A stretch of DNA of 40,330 nt from Chitinophagales bacterium (GTDB lineage Bacteria; Bacteroidota; Bacteroidia; Chitinophagales; BACL12), in NCBI GenBank assembly GCA_019694895.1, contig JAIBBA010000012.1, positions 1 through 40,330 on the forward strand, read 5' to 3'. Position 1 is the stretch's first letter. Every line of letters starts with the position of its first letter. This document shows, one piece after another, positions 16,815 to 25,711 of the stretch. Under the pieces are notes generated by a model. The model was not told the origin of the DNA and made no database searches. It was given only the letters and a program-made list of their open reading frames with translations. Both the position numbers and the translations under genes were made by a program.

Positions 16815-17208
16815 TTTCAAAGCTTAACTCCTGGATATAGAACTTATCAGCACGCTTTTTCATATACACGTAGGTTCTGAATTTACCCTTATCGGTAGAC
16901 AGAGAGCCAATAGCATAATGGCCGTTGCTGCCTCCTGAAGTACCTTCATGCAAAAAGCTGAAATCCTTAGGTGGATTTTTAGTGAAAAAGTCTTTTACCA
17001 CCGCTTCGGCCTGGCTTTTACTGTAAGCGCCTTCCTTATTCGCTATTTTAACCTCGACAGTATTATCAAAGTAAGTAGCAAGCGACTTGCTATCACCTGA
17101 TTTAATTGCAGAAGTAATTCCCGCAAGCTCGCTCTGCATAGTAGCGAAAATCAGGAATGGAACCACCGCAAGGATGGCTATAAGCTTTGTTCTGTTGTTC
17201 TTGAACAT
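16807..17208 (-). CDS. DUF4783 domain protein, exported
   Basis: A 133-residue protein resembling DUF4783 proteins of Bacteroidota, which have a small cystatin/NTF2-like alpha+beta fold. An N-terminal hydrophobic segment (LIAILAVVPFLIFA, about residues 9-22) acts as signal peptide or anchor, so it is probably periplasmic. The start is the ATG at 17208 (MFKNN); the longer open frame would extend through the promoter element at 17253-17260. It overlaps nadC by 8 nt (ATGAGTAG), an arrangement I recall as common in this phylum, but no link to NAD synthesis is established. The molecular function is unknown. Confidence 0.8.
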   Translation of the reverse strand: MFKNNRTKLIAILAVVPFLIFATMQSELAGITSAIKSGDSKSLATYFDNTVEVKIANKEGAYSKSQAEAVVKDFFTKNPPKDFSFLHEGTSGGSNGHYAIGSLSTDKGKFRTYVYMKKRADKFYIQELSFENE

Positions 17209-17252
17209 GGCTGTATTTTTGGTCAATGCAATGGTAAATGCTAAAACCATAC

Positions 17253-17260
17253 CAAAATTA
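17253..17260 (-). promoter_or_regulatory. Promoter of the DUF4783-nadC operon
   Basis: TAATTTTG on the minus strand matches TAnnTTTG exactly. A TTG lies 23 bases upstream, at the limit of the accepted 17-23 spacing. The predicted leader is about 40 nt. It probably drives DUF4783, nadC and perhaps the three following genes. Confidence 0.6.
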
Positions 17261-17454
17261 GCATTTTTTAACAAGATACCTTTCAACGTCTGTGGATGAC
17301 ATGGCTAAAATCAACCCAGGTGCGGGTTTCAGCTTTCAATAACTGCCCGATAACAGTTCCTTACCCTGGAAGTTGCACCAAACCGCCAGAAGTTCAGGTT
17401 TTAGGAGCATTATCGGCAGTGACCTTTCCCATGCTATAAACCAAGCCCAGTATA

Positions 17455-17462
17455 TACCTTTG
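17455..17462 (+). promoter_or_regulatory. gpmI -7 promoter element
   Basis: TACCTTTG matches TAnnTTTG exactly and ends 4 bases before the first gpmI ATG. An element centred at -7 puts the transcription start at about 17466-17467, on the ATG itself, implying a leaderless mRNA, or a 9-nt leader if the second ATG (17476) is used. Confidence 0.6.
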
Positions 17463-17466
17463 CATC

Positions 17467-19005
17467 ATGAAATCGATGAAAAAGGTGATGCTGATCATTA
17501 TGGACGGCTGGGGACATGGTCAAAATGCAGCCGCTAGTGCCATTGCCCAGGCTAATACACCAAATGTAAACGCATATTATAAACGATACCCAAATGCAGA
17601 ACTTCGAACCGACGGCGAGTTTGTGGGTTTACCGGAAGGCCAAATGGGAAATAGTGAAGTTGGTCACCTGAACCTTGGTGCAGGTCGCATTGTTTATCAG
17701 GAATTACAGCGTATTCATATGGCCATCCGCAACGGTGAACTGGCTTCAAACAATACCTTATTATCCGCACTGGATTTTGCAAAAAACAACGGTAAGAAAG
17801 TACATTTCATTGGACTTGTCAGCGATGGCGGTGTACATTCTCATAGCAACCACCTGATGGCGCTTTGTGATATTGCAAAATCAAAAGGACTCACTTCCGA
17901 CCAAGTTTTCATTCACGCATTTACCGACGGTCGAGATTGTGACCCTAAAAGCGGGGTAGGTTTTATCAGAACACTGCAACAACATTTAACAAATTCAGCA
18001 GGCACCATAGCATCAGTATGTGGACGATATTATGCCATGGATCGTGATAAACGATGGGAACGCATTAAAAAAGCATATGATCTTTTAGTGCATGGCGAAG
18101 GCAATGCTACGCAGGATGTTATAAAAAGTATCGAACAGAGTTATTCTGATAATGTAACTGACGAATTCATTTTGCCTATTGTTTGTACTGACGCACAACA
18201 AAAACCAATAGCTACAATAGCCGCCGGCGATGTGGTTATTTGTTTTAATTTCAGAACCGATCGTTGCCGACAAATTACAAGAGCATTAACACAAGAAGCG
18301 TTTCCCGAATTCGATATGACACCAATTGATCTGCATTATGTCACCATGACACGTTACGATCATACATTTAAAAATGTTGGTGTTATTTTCGAATCAGATG
18401 ATCTCAGCAAAACATTAGGAGAAATTCTTGAAGCGAACAATAAAACGCAAATACGTATTGCTGAAACAGAAAAATATCCGCATGTAACTTTTTTCTTTAG
18501 TGGTGGCAGAGAAAAGGAATTTAGCGGTGAGCGACGCATTATGATCGCTTCACCAAAAGTTGCGACTTACGATCTACAACCTGAGATGAGTGCTTACTTG
18601 GTTAAAGATGCCATTGTTGAAGCTATTAATAACGAAAGCCCTGATTTTATTTGTTTGAATTTTGCGAATGCCGATATGGTTGGACATACAGGCGTGTTTT
18701 CCGCTGCCATTAAAGCCTGTGAAGCTGTTGATACCTGCGTGGGCGAGGTAATTGAAGCTGCATTATCAAAAAATTATGCCGTTATTCTAACCGCAGACCA
18801 TGGAAATTCAGATGTAGAGATTAATGAAGATGGCACCCCGAATACACAGCACAGCACTAATCCTGTTCCGGTGTTTTATATCGATAAGGAGCCGGCGTTT
18901 CAACAAATTAGAAACGGCAAACTCGGGGATATTGCTCCAACAATTCTAACCTTAATGGGCATTGACATTCCAAAGGAAATGACAGGTGAAATACTTGTTT
19001 CCTAA
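17467..19005 (+). CDS. gpmI: 2,3-bisphosphoglycerate-independent phosphoglycerate mutase
   Basis: A 512-residue glycolytic enzyme that interconverts 3- and 2-phosphoglycerate using two Mn ions and a phosphoserine intermediate. Key motifs are IMDGWGHG near residue 11 (metal-binding Asp), GQMGNSEVGHLNLGAGR near 60-75 with the catalytic serine, SDGGVHSH, HAFTDGRDCDP, NFANADMVGHTG and TADHGNSD near the C terminus. Length is standard for the family. Two ATGs in frame, 17467 and 17476, are possible starts; both are preceded by the same promoter element with almost no leader. It ends 20 bp before a symmetrical terminator shared with the convergent dipeptidase gene. Confidence 0.96.
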   Translation: MKSMKKVMLIIMDGWGHGQNAAASAIAQANTPNVNAYYKRYPNAELRTDGEFVGLPEGQMGNSEVGHLNLGAGRIVYQELQRIHMAIRNGELASNNTLLSALDFAKNNGKKVHFIGLVSDGGVHSHSNHLMALCDIAKSKGLTSDQVFIHAFTDGRDCDPKSGVGFIRTLQQHLTNSAGTIASVCGRYYAMDRDKRWERIKKAYDLLVHGEGNATQDVIKSIEQSYSDNVTDEFILPIVCTDAQQKPIATIAAGDVVICFNFRTDRCRQITRALTQEAFPEFDMTPIDLHYVTMTRYDHTFKNVGVIFESDDLSKTLGEILEANNKTQIRIAETEKYPHVTFFFSGGREKEFSGERRIMIASPKVATYDLQPEMSAYLVKDAIVEAINNESPDFICLNFANADMVGHTGVFSAAIKACEAVDTCVGEVIEAALSKNYAVILTADHGNSDVEINEDGTPNTQHSTNPVPVFYIDKEPAFQQIRNGKLGDIAPTILTLMGIDIPKEMTGEILVS

Positions 19006-19025
19006 AACGACTTTCACAAAATTAA

Positions 19026-19061
19026 AAAAGGCCTCCGACATGCATATCTCGGAGGCCTTTT
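19026..19061. terminator. Bidirectional terminator between gpmI and the M20 gene
   Basis: A perfect 13-bp stem (19026-19038 with 19049-19061, core GGCCTCCGA) and 10-base loop, flanked by an A-run on the left and a T-run on the right. It can end gpmI on the plus strand and the convergent peptidase transcript on the minus strand. Confidence 0.9.
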
Positions 19062-19075
19062 ATGTTATTTCAGCA

Positions 19076-20443
19076 TTATTTCAGTTCACTATAATATTTA
19101 AAGAACCATGGCAATGTTTCAATTCCTTTGTAATAATTGAACAAGCCATAATGTTCATTCGGGCTATGTATGGCATCGCTGTTCAATCCAAATCCCATGA
19201 GTATGGATTTTGCGCCCAATACTTTTTCGAACATGGCAACAATTGGAATAGAACCACCTTCACGCGTAGGAATAGGTTTTTTGCCGAAAGTTTTTTCCAT
19301 TGCCATTATTGCTGCTTGCATAGGAGGAAAATCCAGCGGCACAACTACAGGTTCTCCGCCGTGGTGATGGGTCACTTTCACCTTCACATATGGCGGAGCT
19401 ATTTTATTGAAATGCTTGTCAAATAGTTCTGCAATTTTTTCAGATGACTGATCAGGAACCAGGCGCATAGAAATTTTTGCATAGGCTTTTGACGGAAGAA
19501 CGGTCTTACTTCCTTCACCGGTATAACCGCCCCAGATTCCGTTTACATCTAAGGTCGGACGGATAGAACTGCGCTCTAATGTTGAATACCCCTTTTCACC
19601 TTTGACATCATTAATGGCAAGATCCTGTTTGTACTCATCGAGACTAAACGGTGTTTTTGCCATTTCAGCTCTTTCGCTATCTGAAATCAAAGCCACATCA
19701 TCATAAAATCCTTCAATGGTGATATGACCATCTTTATCTATCAATGAAGATATCATATCACAAAGTGTATTGATTGGGTTAGCTACTGCACCGCCATATA
19801 CTCCGGAATGCAAATCGCGATTCGGTCCGGTAACTTCAACTTCCATATAAGTAAGACCTCGTAACCCAACTGTAACTGAAGGCACGTCATTGGCGATGAT
19901 GGAAGTATCTGAAATTAAAATTACATCACAACTCAATAAATCTTTATTTTCCTTTATGAAAGTTCCAAGATTCGGGGAGCCAACTTCTTCCTCACCTTCA
20001 ATAATAAATTTCACATTACATGGCAGCGCATTGTTTTGCATCATAGCTTCAAATGCTTTCACATGCATATACACTTGGCCTTTATCATCACAAGCACCGC
20101 GTGCATAAATATTTCCATTTTTAATGACAGGTTCAAATGGCGGACTATCCCAAAGATCAACAGGATCTGCAGGTTGCACATCGTAGTGACCGTAACATAA
20201 AACTGTTGGTAATGAAGGGTTGATAATTTTCTCAGCAGTAACTATCGGATGTCCTTCAGTAGCATTTACACGCACATTGTCGGCACCCGCAGCGCGCAAT
20301 GAATCTGCAACTGCATGAGCAGTGCGGGCAACATCAGCTTTATATTTCGGATCAGCGCTAACGCTGGGAATGCGCAATAAAGCAAAGAGCTCATCAAGGA
20401 GTCTTTCTTTATTTGTTTCAATATAATTATTAATAAAATCCAT
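19076..20443 (-). CDS. M20 family metallodipeptidase
   Basis: A 455-residue M20/M28-type dipeptidase (CNDP / PepV-like group). Two-zinc site motifs are visible: GHYDVQP near residue 86, ARGACDDKGQ near 118, the catalytic EGEEEVGS near 152, a downstream Asp region (ISDTS) near 180, and a C-terminal histidine in DAIHSPNEH. A lid/dimerisation domain is inserted in the middle. No signal peptide is seen, so it is probably cytosolic and hydrolyses dipeptides; the substrate is not known. It has its own promoter element 15 bp before the predicted leader ends, overlapping the 3' end region of the upstream membrane-protein gene. Confidence 0.93.
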   Translation of the reverse strand: MDFINNYIETNKERLLDELFALLRIPSVSADPKYKADVARTAHAVADSLRAAGADNVRVNATEGHPIVTAEKIINPSLPTVLCYGHYDVQPADPVDLWDSPPFEPVIKNGNIYARGACDDKGQVYMHVKAFEAMMQNNALPCNVKFIIEGEEEVGSPNLGTFIKENKDLLSCDVILISDTSIIANDVPSVTVGLRGLTYMEVEVTGPNRDLHSGVYGGAVANPINTLCDMISSLIDKDGHITIEGFYDDVALISDSERAEMAKTPFSLDEYKQDLAINDVKGEKGYSTLERSSIRPTLDVNGIWGGYTGEGSKTVLPSKAYAKISMRLVPDQSSEKIAELFDKHFNKIAPPYVKVKVTHHHGGEPVVVPLDFPPMQAAIMAMEKTFGKKPIPTREGGSIPIVAMFEKVLGAKSILMGFGLNSDAIHSPNEHYGLFNYYKGIETLPWFFKYYSELK

Positions 20444-20461
20444 ATAATAGTTTTAATGATT

Positions 20462-20469
20462 CAAAATTA
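20462..20469 (-). promoter_or_regulatory. M20 dipeptidase -7 promoter element
   Basis: TAATTTTG on the minus strand matches TAnnTTTG exactly. It lies 19 bp before the ATG, giving a leader of about 15 nt. The -33 element is not clear. Confidence 0.5.
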
Positions 20470-20471
20470 CT

Positions 20472-22316
20472 TCAATTTGACTTAAGATACCATGCATAAT
20501 ATTGCACATTGCCTTTACTGCCGATAAGCACCATATGCTCAGATGTTATCAGACCGGGTGATTCCTTCAAAACGGTTGCAGCCGGTTCAAGATTCTGTTT
20601 TTCTTCTATGGATGGGTCATAGATCACAAGAATAGGCTTATCGTTTAAATATTCATGCAAAGTGCCTGGACTTTGAGGCTCAAGCAGTAATTGCATCATC
20701 TGGGAAGCAAAAAGCTGAGGTGTTCTGGATAATTTAACCGACATGAGCGGCAAGTGGCTCTTCAACTGCAATTGGTAAGTATACCGGGACCATTCATTGG
20801 CATCGTCGATAGTGAAATCATATTCTTCACAGCCAACATGATAGTATGGAATTGGCAAAATTGCCTGGTAAGCGTCATAATCCAGATCTGGAAGTGATGC
20901 GAGAGATTTTTGATTAAAGTAATTGGGGTAATACCTTGAATTAGTAAATTGCTTTATCCCATAAATATCTGTTGCAAGCAGGGATAATCCGATACACAAT
21001 ACTGCATTTACTATCCATTTCTTTTGATTAAGGATTATTCGTTCAACGGCGACCAAAATACCAATTTGAGCCGCATAGAACAACCACCATCCCATTCTGG
21101 CAATACATCGGAACTGGCTAACGCCCGGATAAATTTTTCCGATATAATATAAGGGGTTGAAAATATTCTCCATGGTGTTTCCACGCCCAATCAAATGCAG
21201 GTGCATGCCGGTTCCGGCAAAAAATGCCACAATGGCAGTAAGTATAAAAATCCATCCGACCGGTGAAGGTTTCAGCGTTTTAATAAATGAGACATCCCTA
21301 TACCGGAAAAAACGAAATGCAATTAAAATAAATACCATCAACAATAAATACCAGAAGAATCCGCCCAAATAAACTCCATTTTCCGGGTCGAAATGAATTT
21401 TACCTCCTATAAAGGGAACTAGGTTCACTTCATCTCTGGCTTTATACAAATGCATAAACCGCATCTCCCATGCACTGATATTGCTGCCATCCAATTGAGT
21501 AGGTCGCATTGAGCGCCATGGATCAGTGGTATTGATCAATAACATCATACCAAAAGTTGCAATCGCTATGGCAAAACTCGGAATTGCAGTAAAATACAGC
21601 ACTTCCGCAGACTTTCTTATTTGCTGAAGGAATAGTATTCCCAAAAAAGCAATTGCAGGTAACCCGAGTAAGATGACATAATATAAATGTATCCCTGAAG
21701 CAAGAAAAATCACGATGGCGATCAAAGCTGCATGTAAGAGCAGTTTTTTTCGATTGCGACTTTGGAAATTATCGTAAATCCGCAATAATAACGCCATGAC
21801 AAGGAAATAAACCGGAGTAAGTGAAAGGTTATAATTCCCAACAAAAAATCTCAAAAATTGAGGGCTGGTCCAGGTGATTACAATAGCACCTATTGCAATT
21901 AACCATTCATTCGTTAGAAATCGACGCAGTAAGGGAATAACGGTTAAAGGAGTAAGCAATATTCCCAATAAAAAAATCCATTGGATAATTGCTACAGTAT
22001 ATGGTGCGATATTGCCAAAATGCAATTGAATAAATCGCAATGGCATAGCAATGAAAGGCGAATTATCGGTATACCACACAGCATCACCATAAGGATATTG
22101 CATTGCTGTAAAATCAATATAGCCATCAGAAGCAGGTTGCTCAAGGTAAGCTTGTAAAGTGAAGAAATTCTTTAACCCATCATTCCTGCCGCTGACCATA
22201 ACATCGTTTGGTGAAATGATAAATCGCCACATGAAGAAGCAAAATAAAGTCAAGTGCGCGATGATAAAAACACCGCGTATCCGCTTCGGTGAATTCCAAA
22301 ACGATTGATTATGCAT
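20472..22316 (-). CDS. Polytopic membrane protein, possible GT-C glycosyltransferase
   Basis: A 614-residue protein with about ten or more hydrophobic segments spread through residues 15-470 and a soluble C-terminal domain of about 140 residues. An early loop after the first segment holds acidic residues (SGRNDGLKN), a position that in GT-C glycosyltransferases carries the catalytic Asp, and a later loop has DTPW-like aromatic content; this makes a lipid-linked-sugar glycosyltransferase plausible, but no decisive motif is present. The ATG at 22316 (MHNQSFW) is preferred; it overlaps the stop of the upstream PLP-enzyme gene by 8 nt (ATGCATAA). A longer start would lie deeper inside that gene. 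Substrate and true family are unknown. Confidence 0.65.
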   Translation of the reverse strand: MHNQSFWNSPKRIRGVFIIAHLTLFCFFMWRFIISPNDVMVSGRNDGLKNFFTLQAYLEQPASDGYIDFTAMQYPYGDAVWYTDNSPFIAMPLRFIQLHFGNIAPYTVAIIQWIFLLGILLTPLTVIPLLRRFLTNEWLIAIGAIVITWTSPQFLRFFVGNYNLSLTPVYFLVMALLLRIYDNFQSRNRKKLLLHAALIAIVIFLASGIHLYYVILLGLPAIAFLGILFLQQIRKSAEVLYFTAIPSFAIAIATFGMMLLINTTDPWRSMRPTQLDGSNISAWEMRFMHLYKARDEVNLVPFIGGKIHFDPENGVYLGGFFWYLLLMVFILIAFRFFRYRDVSFIKTLKPSPVGWIFILTAIVAFFAGTGMHLHLIGRGNTMENIFNPLYYIGKIYPGVSQFRCIARMGWWLFYAAQIGILVAVERIILNQKKWIVNAVLCIGLSLLATDIYGIKQFTNSRYYPNYFNQKSLASLPDLDYDAYQAILPIPYYHVGCEEYDFTIDDANEWSRYTYQLQLKSHLPLMSVKLSRTPQLFASQMMQLLLEPQSPGTLHEYLNDKPILVIYDPSIEEKQNLEPAATVLKESPGLITSEHMVLIGSKGNVQYYAWYLKSN

Positions 22317-23205
22317 GGGACTGCTTTTTCGGGTGATGAAATCTATAATGCCATCCATCCCAACCTTGCAATCCACCTGTATGTAAAATCAATATGCGTT
22401 CGGAGGCGGAAATGCTTTTATTTGAAATCATATCATTTACAGCATAAAACACTTTCGCAGTATAAACAGGATCGGGCTTAATATTGTATTTGTGTTCGAA
22501 TTGCTCAACAAATGCCATTAAGGTATCATTGTATTTTGCATATCCGCCGAAATGATATTGGAAATTAATATCCCATTGCGTTTTATTGCCCGCATCACCG
22601 CAAAGTTGCCTGATATATGGTGTTAATGAATCTTTGTCGGCCTTTAATGAGCTTATACCGGTAACTGTTGCACTAAGTCCGGGACTACAAATGAGTCCGC
22701 ATAGTGTTCCGCCGGTGCCTACAGCACAAAATATTCTGTCATATTTATCTGCAAGATCACCAAGTATTTCACTGCAGCCTCTGACGGCAAATTCATTGGT
22801 GCCTCCTTCAGGCAGGACATATATTTTATTTGCATCAATTGAAAAGTGATGTAAAAAATCACTATTGTTTCTTTGGCGGTAAAGTTCTCGAGAAACGAAG
22901 ATGGTCTCCATGCCCATGGAGCGAATAAATTTTAATGTTGGATTGAATGGATCATCCTCACCACGAAGCACTGCAACTCCTCGAATTCCGTGGTCATAAC
23001 AGGCCGTTGCTGTAGCATGGATATGATTTGAAAACACCCCGCCAAAGGTTAGTAAAGTGTCGCAGTTTTCTTGTTTAAAGCGCTCTATATTATACTTAAG
23101 CTTATAGAACTTATTTCCCTGTAAACGCGGTTGTGCCAGCTCCAATCTCAGAATATCAACCGGATGGTCATGCATGTAAATCGTAGTTACCGGAGCATGG
23201 GTCAT
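22309..23205 (-). CDS. ACC deaminase / D-cysteine desulfhydrase family PLP enzyme
   Basis: A 298-residue fold-type II PLP enzyme. The PLP lysine is K32 in QGNKFYKLKY; FGGVFSNHIHATA and the phosphate-binding VGTGGTLCG loop follow. This group includes 1-aminocyclopropane-1-carboxylate deaminase and D-cysteine desulfhydrase; the latter activity is far more common in such bacterial homologues, and the sequence alone does not decide. It is shorter than the usual 325-340 residues. A near-match to the -7 element (CATCTTTG) lies just before the ATG, back to back with the tRNA-Ala promoter. The following membrane-protein gene overlaps by 8 nt, but no functional link is apparent. Confidence 0.88.
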   Translation of the reverse strand: MTHAPVTTIYMHDHPVDILRLELAQPRLQGNKFYKLKYNIERFKQENCDTLLTFGGVFSNHIHATATACYDHGIRGVAVLRGEDDPFNPTLKFIRSMGMETIFVSRELYRQRNNSDFLHHFSIDANKIYVLPEGGTNEFAVRGCSEILGDLADKYDRIFCAVGTGGTLCGLICSPGLSATVTGISSLKADKDSLTPYIRQLCGDAGNKTQWDINFQYHFGGYAKYNDTLMAFVEQFEHKYNIKPDPVYTAKVFYAVNDMISNKSISASERILILHTGGLQGWDGWHYRFHHPKKQSHA

Positions 23206-23231
23206 ATGTTAACAAAGATGCTGAAAATTAT

Positions 23232-23239
23232 TATCTTTG
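23232..23239 (+). promoter_or_regulatory. tRNA-Ala promoter
   Basis: TATCTTTG matches TAnnTTTG exactly. Centring it at -7 gives a start near 23243, 8 nt before the mature tRNA 5' end. A TTA (variant of TTG) lies 20 bases upstream. Confidence 0.65.
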
Positions 23240-23250
23240 ACCCCGCTTCC

Positions 23251-23324
<74 letters not shown>

Positions 23325-23328
23325 CTTT

Positions 23329-23357
23329 AAGGTGTCCTTTGTGGCACCTTTTTTTAT
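23329..23357 (+). terminator. Terminator of tRNA-Ala
   Basis: AAGGTGTC (23329-23336) pairs with GGCACCTT (23343-23350), loop of 6, followed by a T-run. The T-run reaches the stop codon of the convergent lpxB (23354-23356). On the minus strand the hairpin is not followed by T, so it should not stop lpxB transcripts. Confidence 0.85.
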
Positions 23358-24469
23358 TTCCCTTCGGCTAAAAGCTTCATCATTTCATCGGCAGTTCTTG
23401 CGCTTGCTCCTACTCCACCCAATACGGTATATAATTTATCATATTCGCTCAACATAGTATTGCGATATGCCGCATCCTTAAGTAAGAGATCGAGATGAGT
23501 GCGCAGTGAATCGTGATTGAAATCATGTTGAATTAATTCAGGCACCACTTGTTTATCAGCTATCAAATTAACCAGACTGATATATTTAATTTTCACCAGG
23601 CGCTTTGCAATATGATATGATATGACGCTCCCCTTGTAACAAACAACTTGAGGCACCCGGAAAAGTGCAGTCTCTAAAGTTGCCGTGCCTGAAGTTACCA
23701 TAGCTGCATAAGCATTTCGCAAAATATCATAAGTACTACCTGAAATGTAAATGATATTCTCCCGTTTTTCGAAGCCGGCATAAAAACTATCGTCCATTCC
23801 CGGAGCGCAGGCAACCACAAAAACAAATTCCGGATAATACTTTGCCATACTGAGCATAACCGGCAATTTAACTGTAATCTCTTGCTTTCTGCTTCCGGGC
23901 AATACAGCAATCAATTGTTTATCGCCTAACTGAAACTGTTCACGAAAATGTTCATTGCCTTTGTTTGAAGCAATAGCATCGAGCAGAGGATGGCCGACAA
24001 AGGAAACCGGATAATTAAATTTTTGATAAAATGCTTCTTCAAACGGAAGAATAACAAAAAGTCGATCTACATATTGTTTAATAATATTCACCCTACTACT
24101 TTTCCACGCCCAAAGCTGCGGTGAAATGTAATAAAACACTTTAATTCCAATTTCATGTACATGGGGTGCTATCCTCAAATTAAATCCCGGATAATCGATT
24201 AGAATCACTACATCAGGTTTCCACCCGGTTATATCCTGTTTACATGATTTAATATTATTCAGAATTTTTCTGAGGTGCATAAACACTTCAACAAATCCCA
24301 TGTAAGCAGTTTCCTTATAATGTGTTACAATATCCACTCCTGCTTCGTGCATAGCATCACCGCCAAATCCGCGGAAAACTGCATCAGGATCCTTGGCCGA
24401 TAATGCGCGAACCAAATTAGCGCCGTGTAGGTCGCCAGAAGCTTCGCCGGCTATGAGATAGTAGCGCAA
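23354..24469 (-). CDS. lpxB: Lipid-A-disaccharide synthase
   Basis: A 371-residue LpxB, which joins lipid X to UDP-2,3-diacylglucosamine to make the lipid A disaccharide at the inner membrane. Signature parts are the N-terminal YYLIAGEASGDLHGANL, DYPGFNLR, YYISPQLWAWK, FVGHPLLD and the C-terminal TSGTATLE. The start is placed at TTG 24469 (MRYYLIAG): it gives the family's usual N terminus and length, leaves 8 nt after the preceding gene, and no ATG is in frame there. A longer frame would run into the neighbour and has no family similarity. It is the last gene of surE-(small membrane protein)-lpxB. Its presence shows that the organism makes lipid A. Confidence 0.95.
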   Translation of the reverse strand: MRYYLIAGEASGDLHGANLVRALSAKDPDAVFRGFGGDAMHEAGVDIVTHYKETAYMGFVEVFMHLRKILNNIKSCKQDITGWKPDVVILIDYPGFNLRIAPHVHEIGIKVFYYISPQLWAWKSSRVNIIKQYVDRLFVILPFEEAFYQKFNYPVSFVGHPLLDAIASNKGNEHFREQFQLGDKQLIAVLPGSRKQEITVKLPVMLSMAKYYPEFVFVVACAPGMDDSFYAGFEKRENIIYISGSTYDILRNAYAAMVTSGTATLETALFRVPQVVCYKGSVISYHIAKRLVKIKYISLVNLIADKQVVPELIQHDFNHDSLRTHLDLLLKDAAYRNTMLSEYDKLYTVLGGVGASARTADEMMKLLAEGK

Positions 24470-24477
24470 GATGAAGG

Positions 24478-24795
24478 TTATTGAAAAATTGTTGAATGAT
24501 GCTGAATATAAAAATACACCAGGATGAACATTGCACTCAAAACTGTAATGATACCAACACCTCGCATACAATTATCCTTTCGAACACGCATATAAATGAC
24601 AAAAGGTAAAATATTAAAAAAGACAGCCAGCGTTGCAATGAATCTTTCAGTCACTCCGGTAAATATTGCACCCTTAATGGTAATATTTCCGGATAGACTC
24701 TCATTCAGTTGAAAAAAGGCATAATAAGTTGTCACCATAAAAAAAACAGCAACAGCCATTCCTACGAAAACGTTATCTTCCTGTAGTTTGCTCAT
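24478..24795 (-). CDS. Small three-helix membrane protein of unknown function
   Basis: A 105-residue protein with three hydrophobic segments (about residues 9-28, 50-68 and 79-98) and short charged loops (RVRKDN between helices 2 and 3). I recognise no family. It lies 5 bp after surE and 8 bp before lpxB on the same strand, so it is almost certainly co-transcribed with them. Its place beside lpxB suggests an envelope role, but this is only context. Confidence 0.7.
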   Translation of the reverse strand: MSKLQEDNVFVGMAVAVFFMVTTYYAFFQLNESLSGNITIKGAIFTGVTERFIATLAVFFNILPFVIYMRVRKDNCMRGVGIITVLSAMFILVYFYIQHHSTIFQ

Positions 24796-24800
24796 ATCAA

Positions 24801-25643
24801 TTATCCGAGGTCATTAAACGTATCAGAGTTATCTAAGTGTATATCGTGAGGTGATTTTGTTTGATAGAGTGACCAGTTCTTATGAAAAAACGCAATCGCC
24901 TGGTGTGCAGTAAGGTCATATTGCACGGGTACGATGGACACATAGCCATGCGACAATGCCCATTCATCGGTGTCATCGCCACCATCATAATTCACAAAAT
25001 TACCTGTTAGCCAGTAATAAGGTCGACCATGCGGATCGAGGCGTTCATCGTATTCTTCCTCCCATTTCGCATGTGCCTGCCTGCAAATGCGCATGCCATT
25101 TATTTCGTCGATGGGCAGATATGGAATATTTACATTGAGTAACGTGTTTTGTGGCAGTCCATGTTGCAATACTTGTTCTGCAATTTTTGCTGCGTAGTGC
25201 GCCGCTGAGGTAAAATCTGCATCAATTGCATAATTCAATAAAGAAAATCCAACTGCAGGAATCCCTTCTATTCCGGCTTCCATAGCTGCGGACATAGTGC
25301 CGGAATAAATAATATTTATTGAAGAATTACTTCCATGATTGATTCCGGAAACGCAGAGCTGTGGTTTTTTATGGAGTATTTTATCCTTCGCCAGCTTAAC
25401 ACAATCTACCGGTGTTCCTGTGCATGCATACGCTTCGATATCACCGAAAAGATTTGATTTTTTCAATCGCAATGGCTCATTGAGGGTGATGGCATGTCCC
25501 ATACCGCTTTGAGGCTTATCTGGCGCAACAACAACAATGGTTCCAAGTGGACGCATTGCTTCTACCAGCGCATGTATACCGGGAGCATGTATGCCATCAT
25601 CGTTAGTGATGAGAATAATCGGCTTATTGTTGTTTTGCTGCAT
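24801..25643 (-). CDS. surE: 5'/3'-nucleotidase SurE
   Basis: A 280-residue SurE metallophosphatase that removes phosphate from nucleoside monophosphates and is associated with stationary-phase survival. The metal-binding TNDDG is at residues 13-17 (D15, D16), followed by APDKPQSG, CTGTPVDCVK, SGINHGSN and YSGTMSAAMEA. The start is the ATG at 25643 (MQQNNN); the longer open frame would begin at or before the predicted transcription start. It is slightly longer than the usual 250-265 residues because of a C-terminal extension. It heads the operon with a small membrane protein and lpxB. Confidence 0.95.
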   Translation of the reverse strand: MQQNNNKPIILITNDDGIHAPGIHALVEAMRPLGTIVVVAPDKPQSGMGHAITLNEPLRLKKSNLFGDIEAYACTGTPVDCVKLAKDKILHKKPQLCVSGINHGSNSSINIIYSGTMSAAMEAGIEGIPAVGFSLLNYAIDADFTSAAHYAAKIAEQVLQHGLPQNTLLNVNIPYLPIDEINGMRICRQAHAKWEEEYDERLDPHGRPYYWLTGNFVNYDGGDDTDEWALSHGYVSIVPVQYDLTAHQAIAFFHKNWSLYQTKSPHDIHLDNSDTFNDLG

Positions 25644-25679
25644 GATACTATTGTGTTGACGGAAAATAATAACCGACAA

Positions 25680-25687
25680 CAAAATTA
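25680..25687 (-). promoter_or_regulatory. surE operon -7 promoter element
   Basis: TAATTTTG on the minus strand matches TAnnTTTG exactly. The predicted start near 25676 gives a leader of about 33 nt to the ATG at 25643. The -33 element is not clear. Confidence 0.5.
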
Positions 25688-25711
25688 CTGCAAATAGGTT
25701 GGTAACACGAA

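Noticed and set aside
17287-17454. Gap before gpmI considered as holding a small RNA or riboswitch
   Set aside because: No stable stem with terminator or known riboswitch consensus was seen; only promoter sequence at its end.
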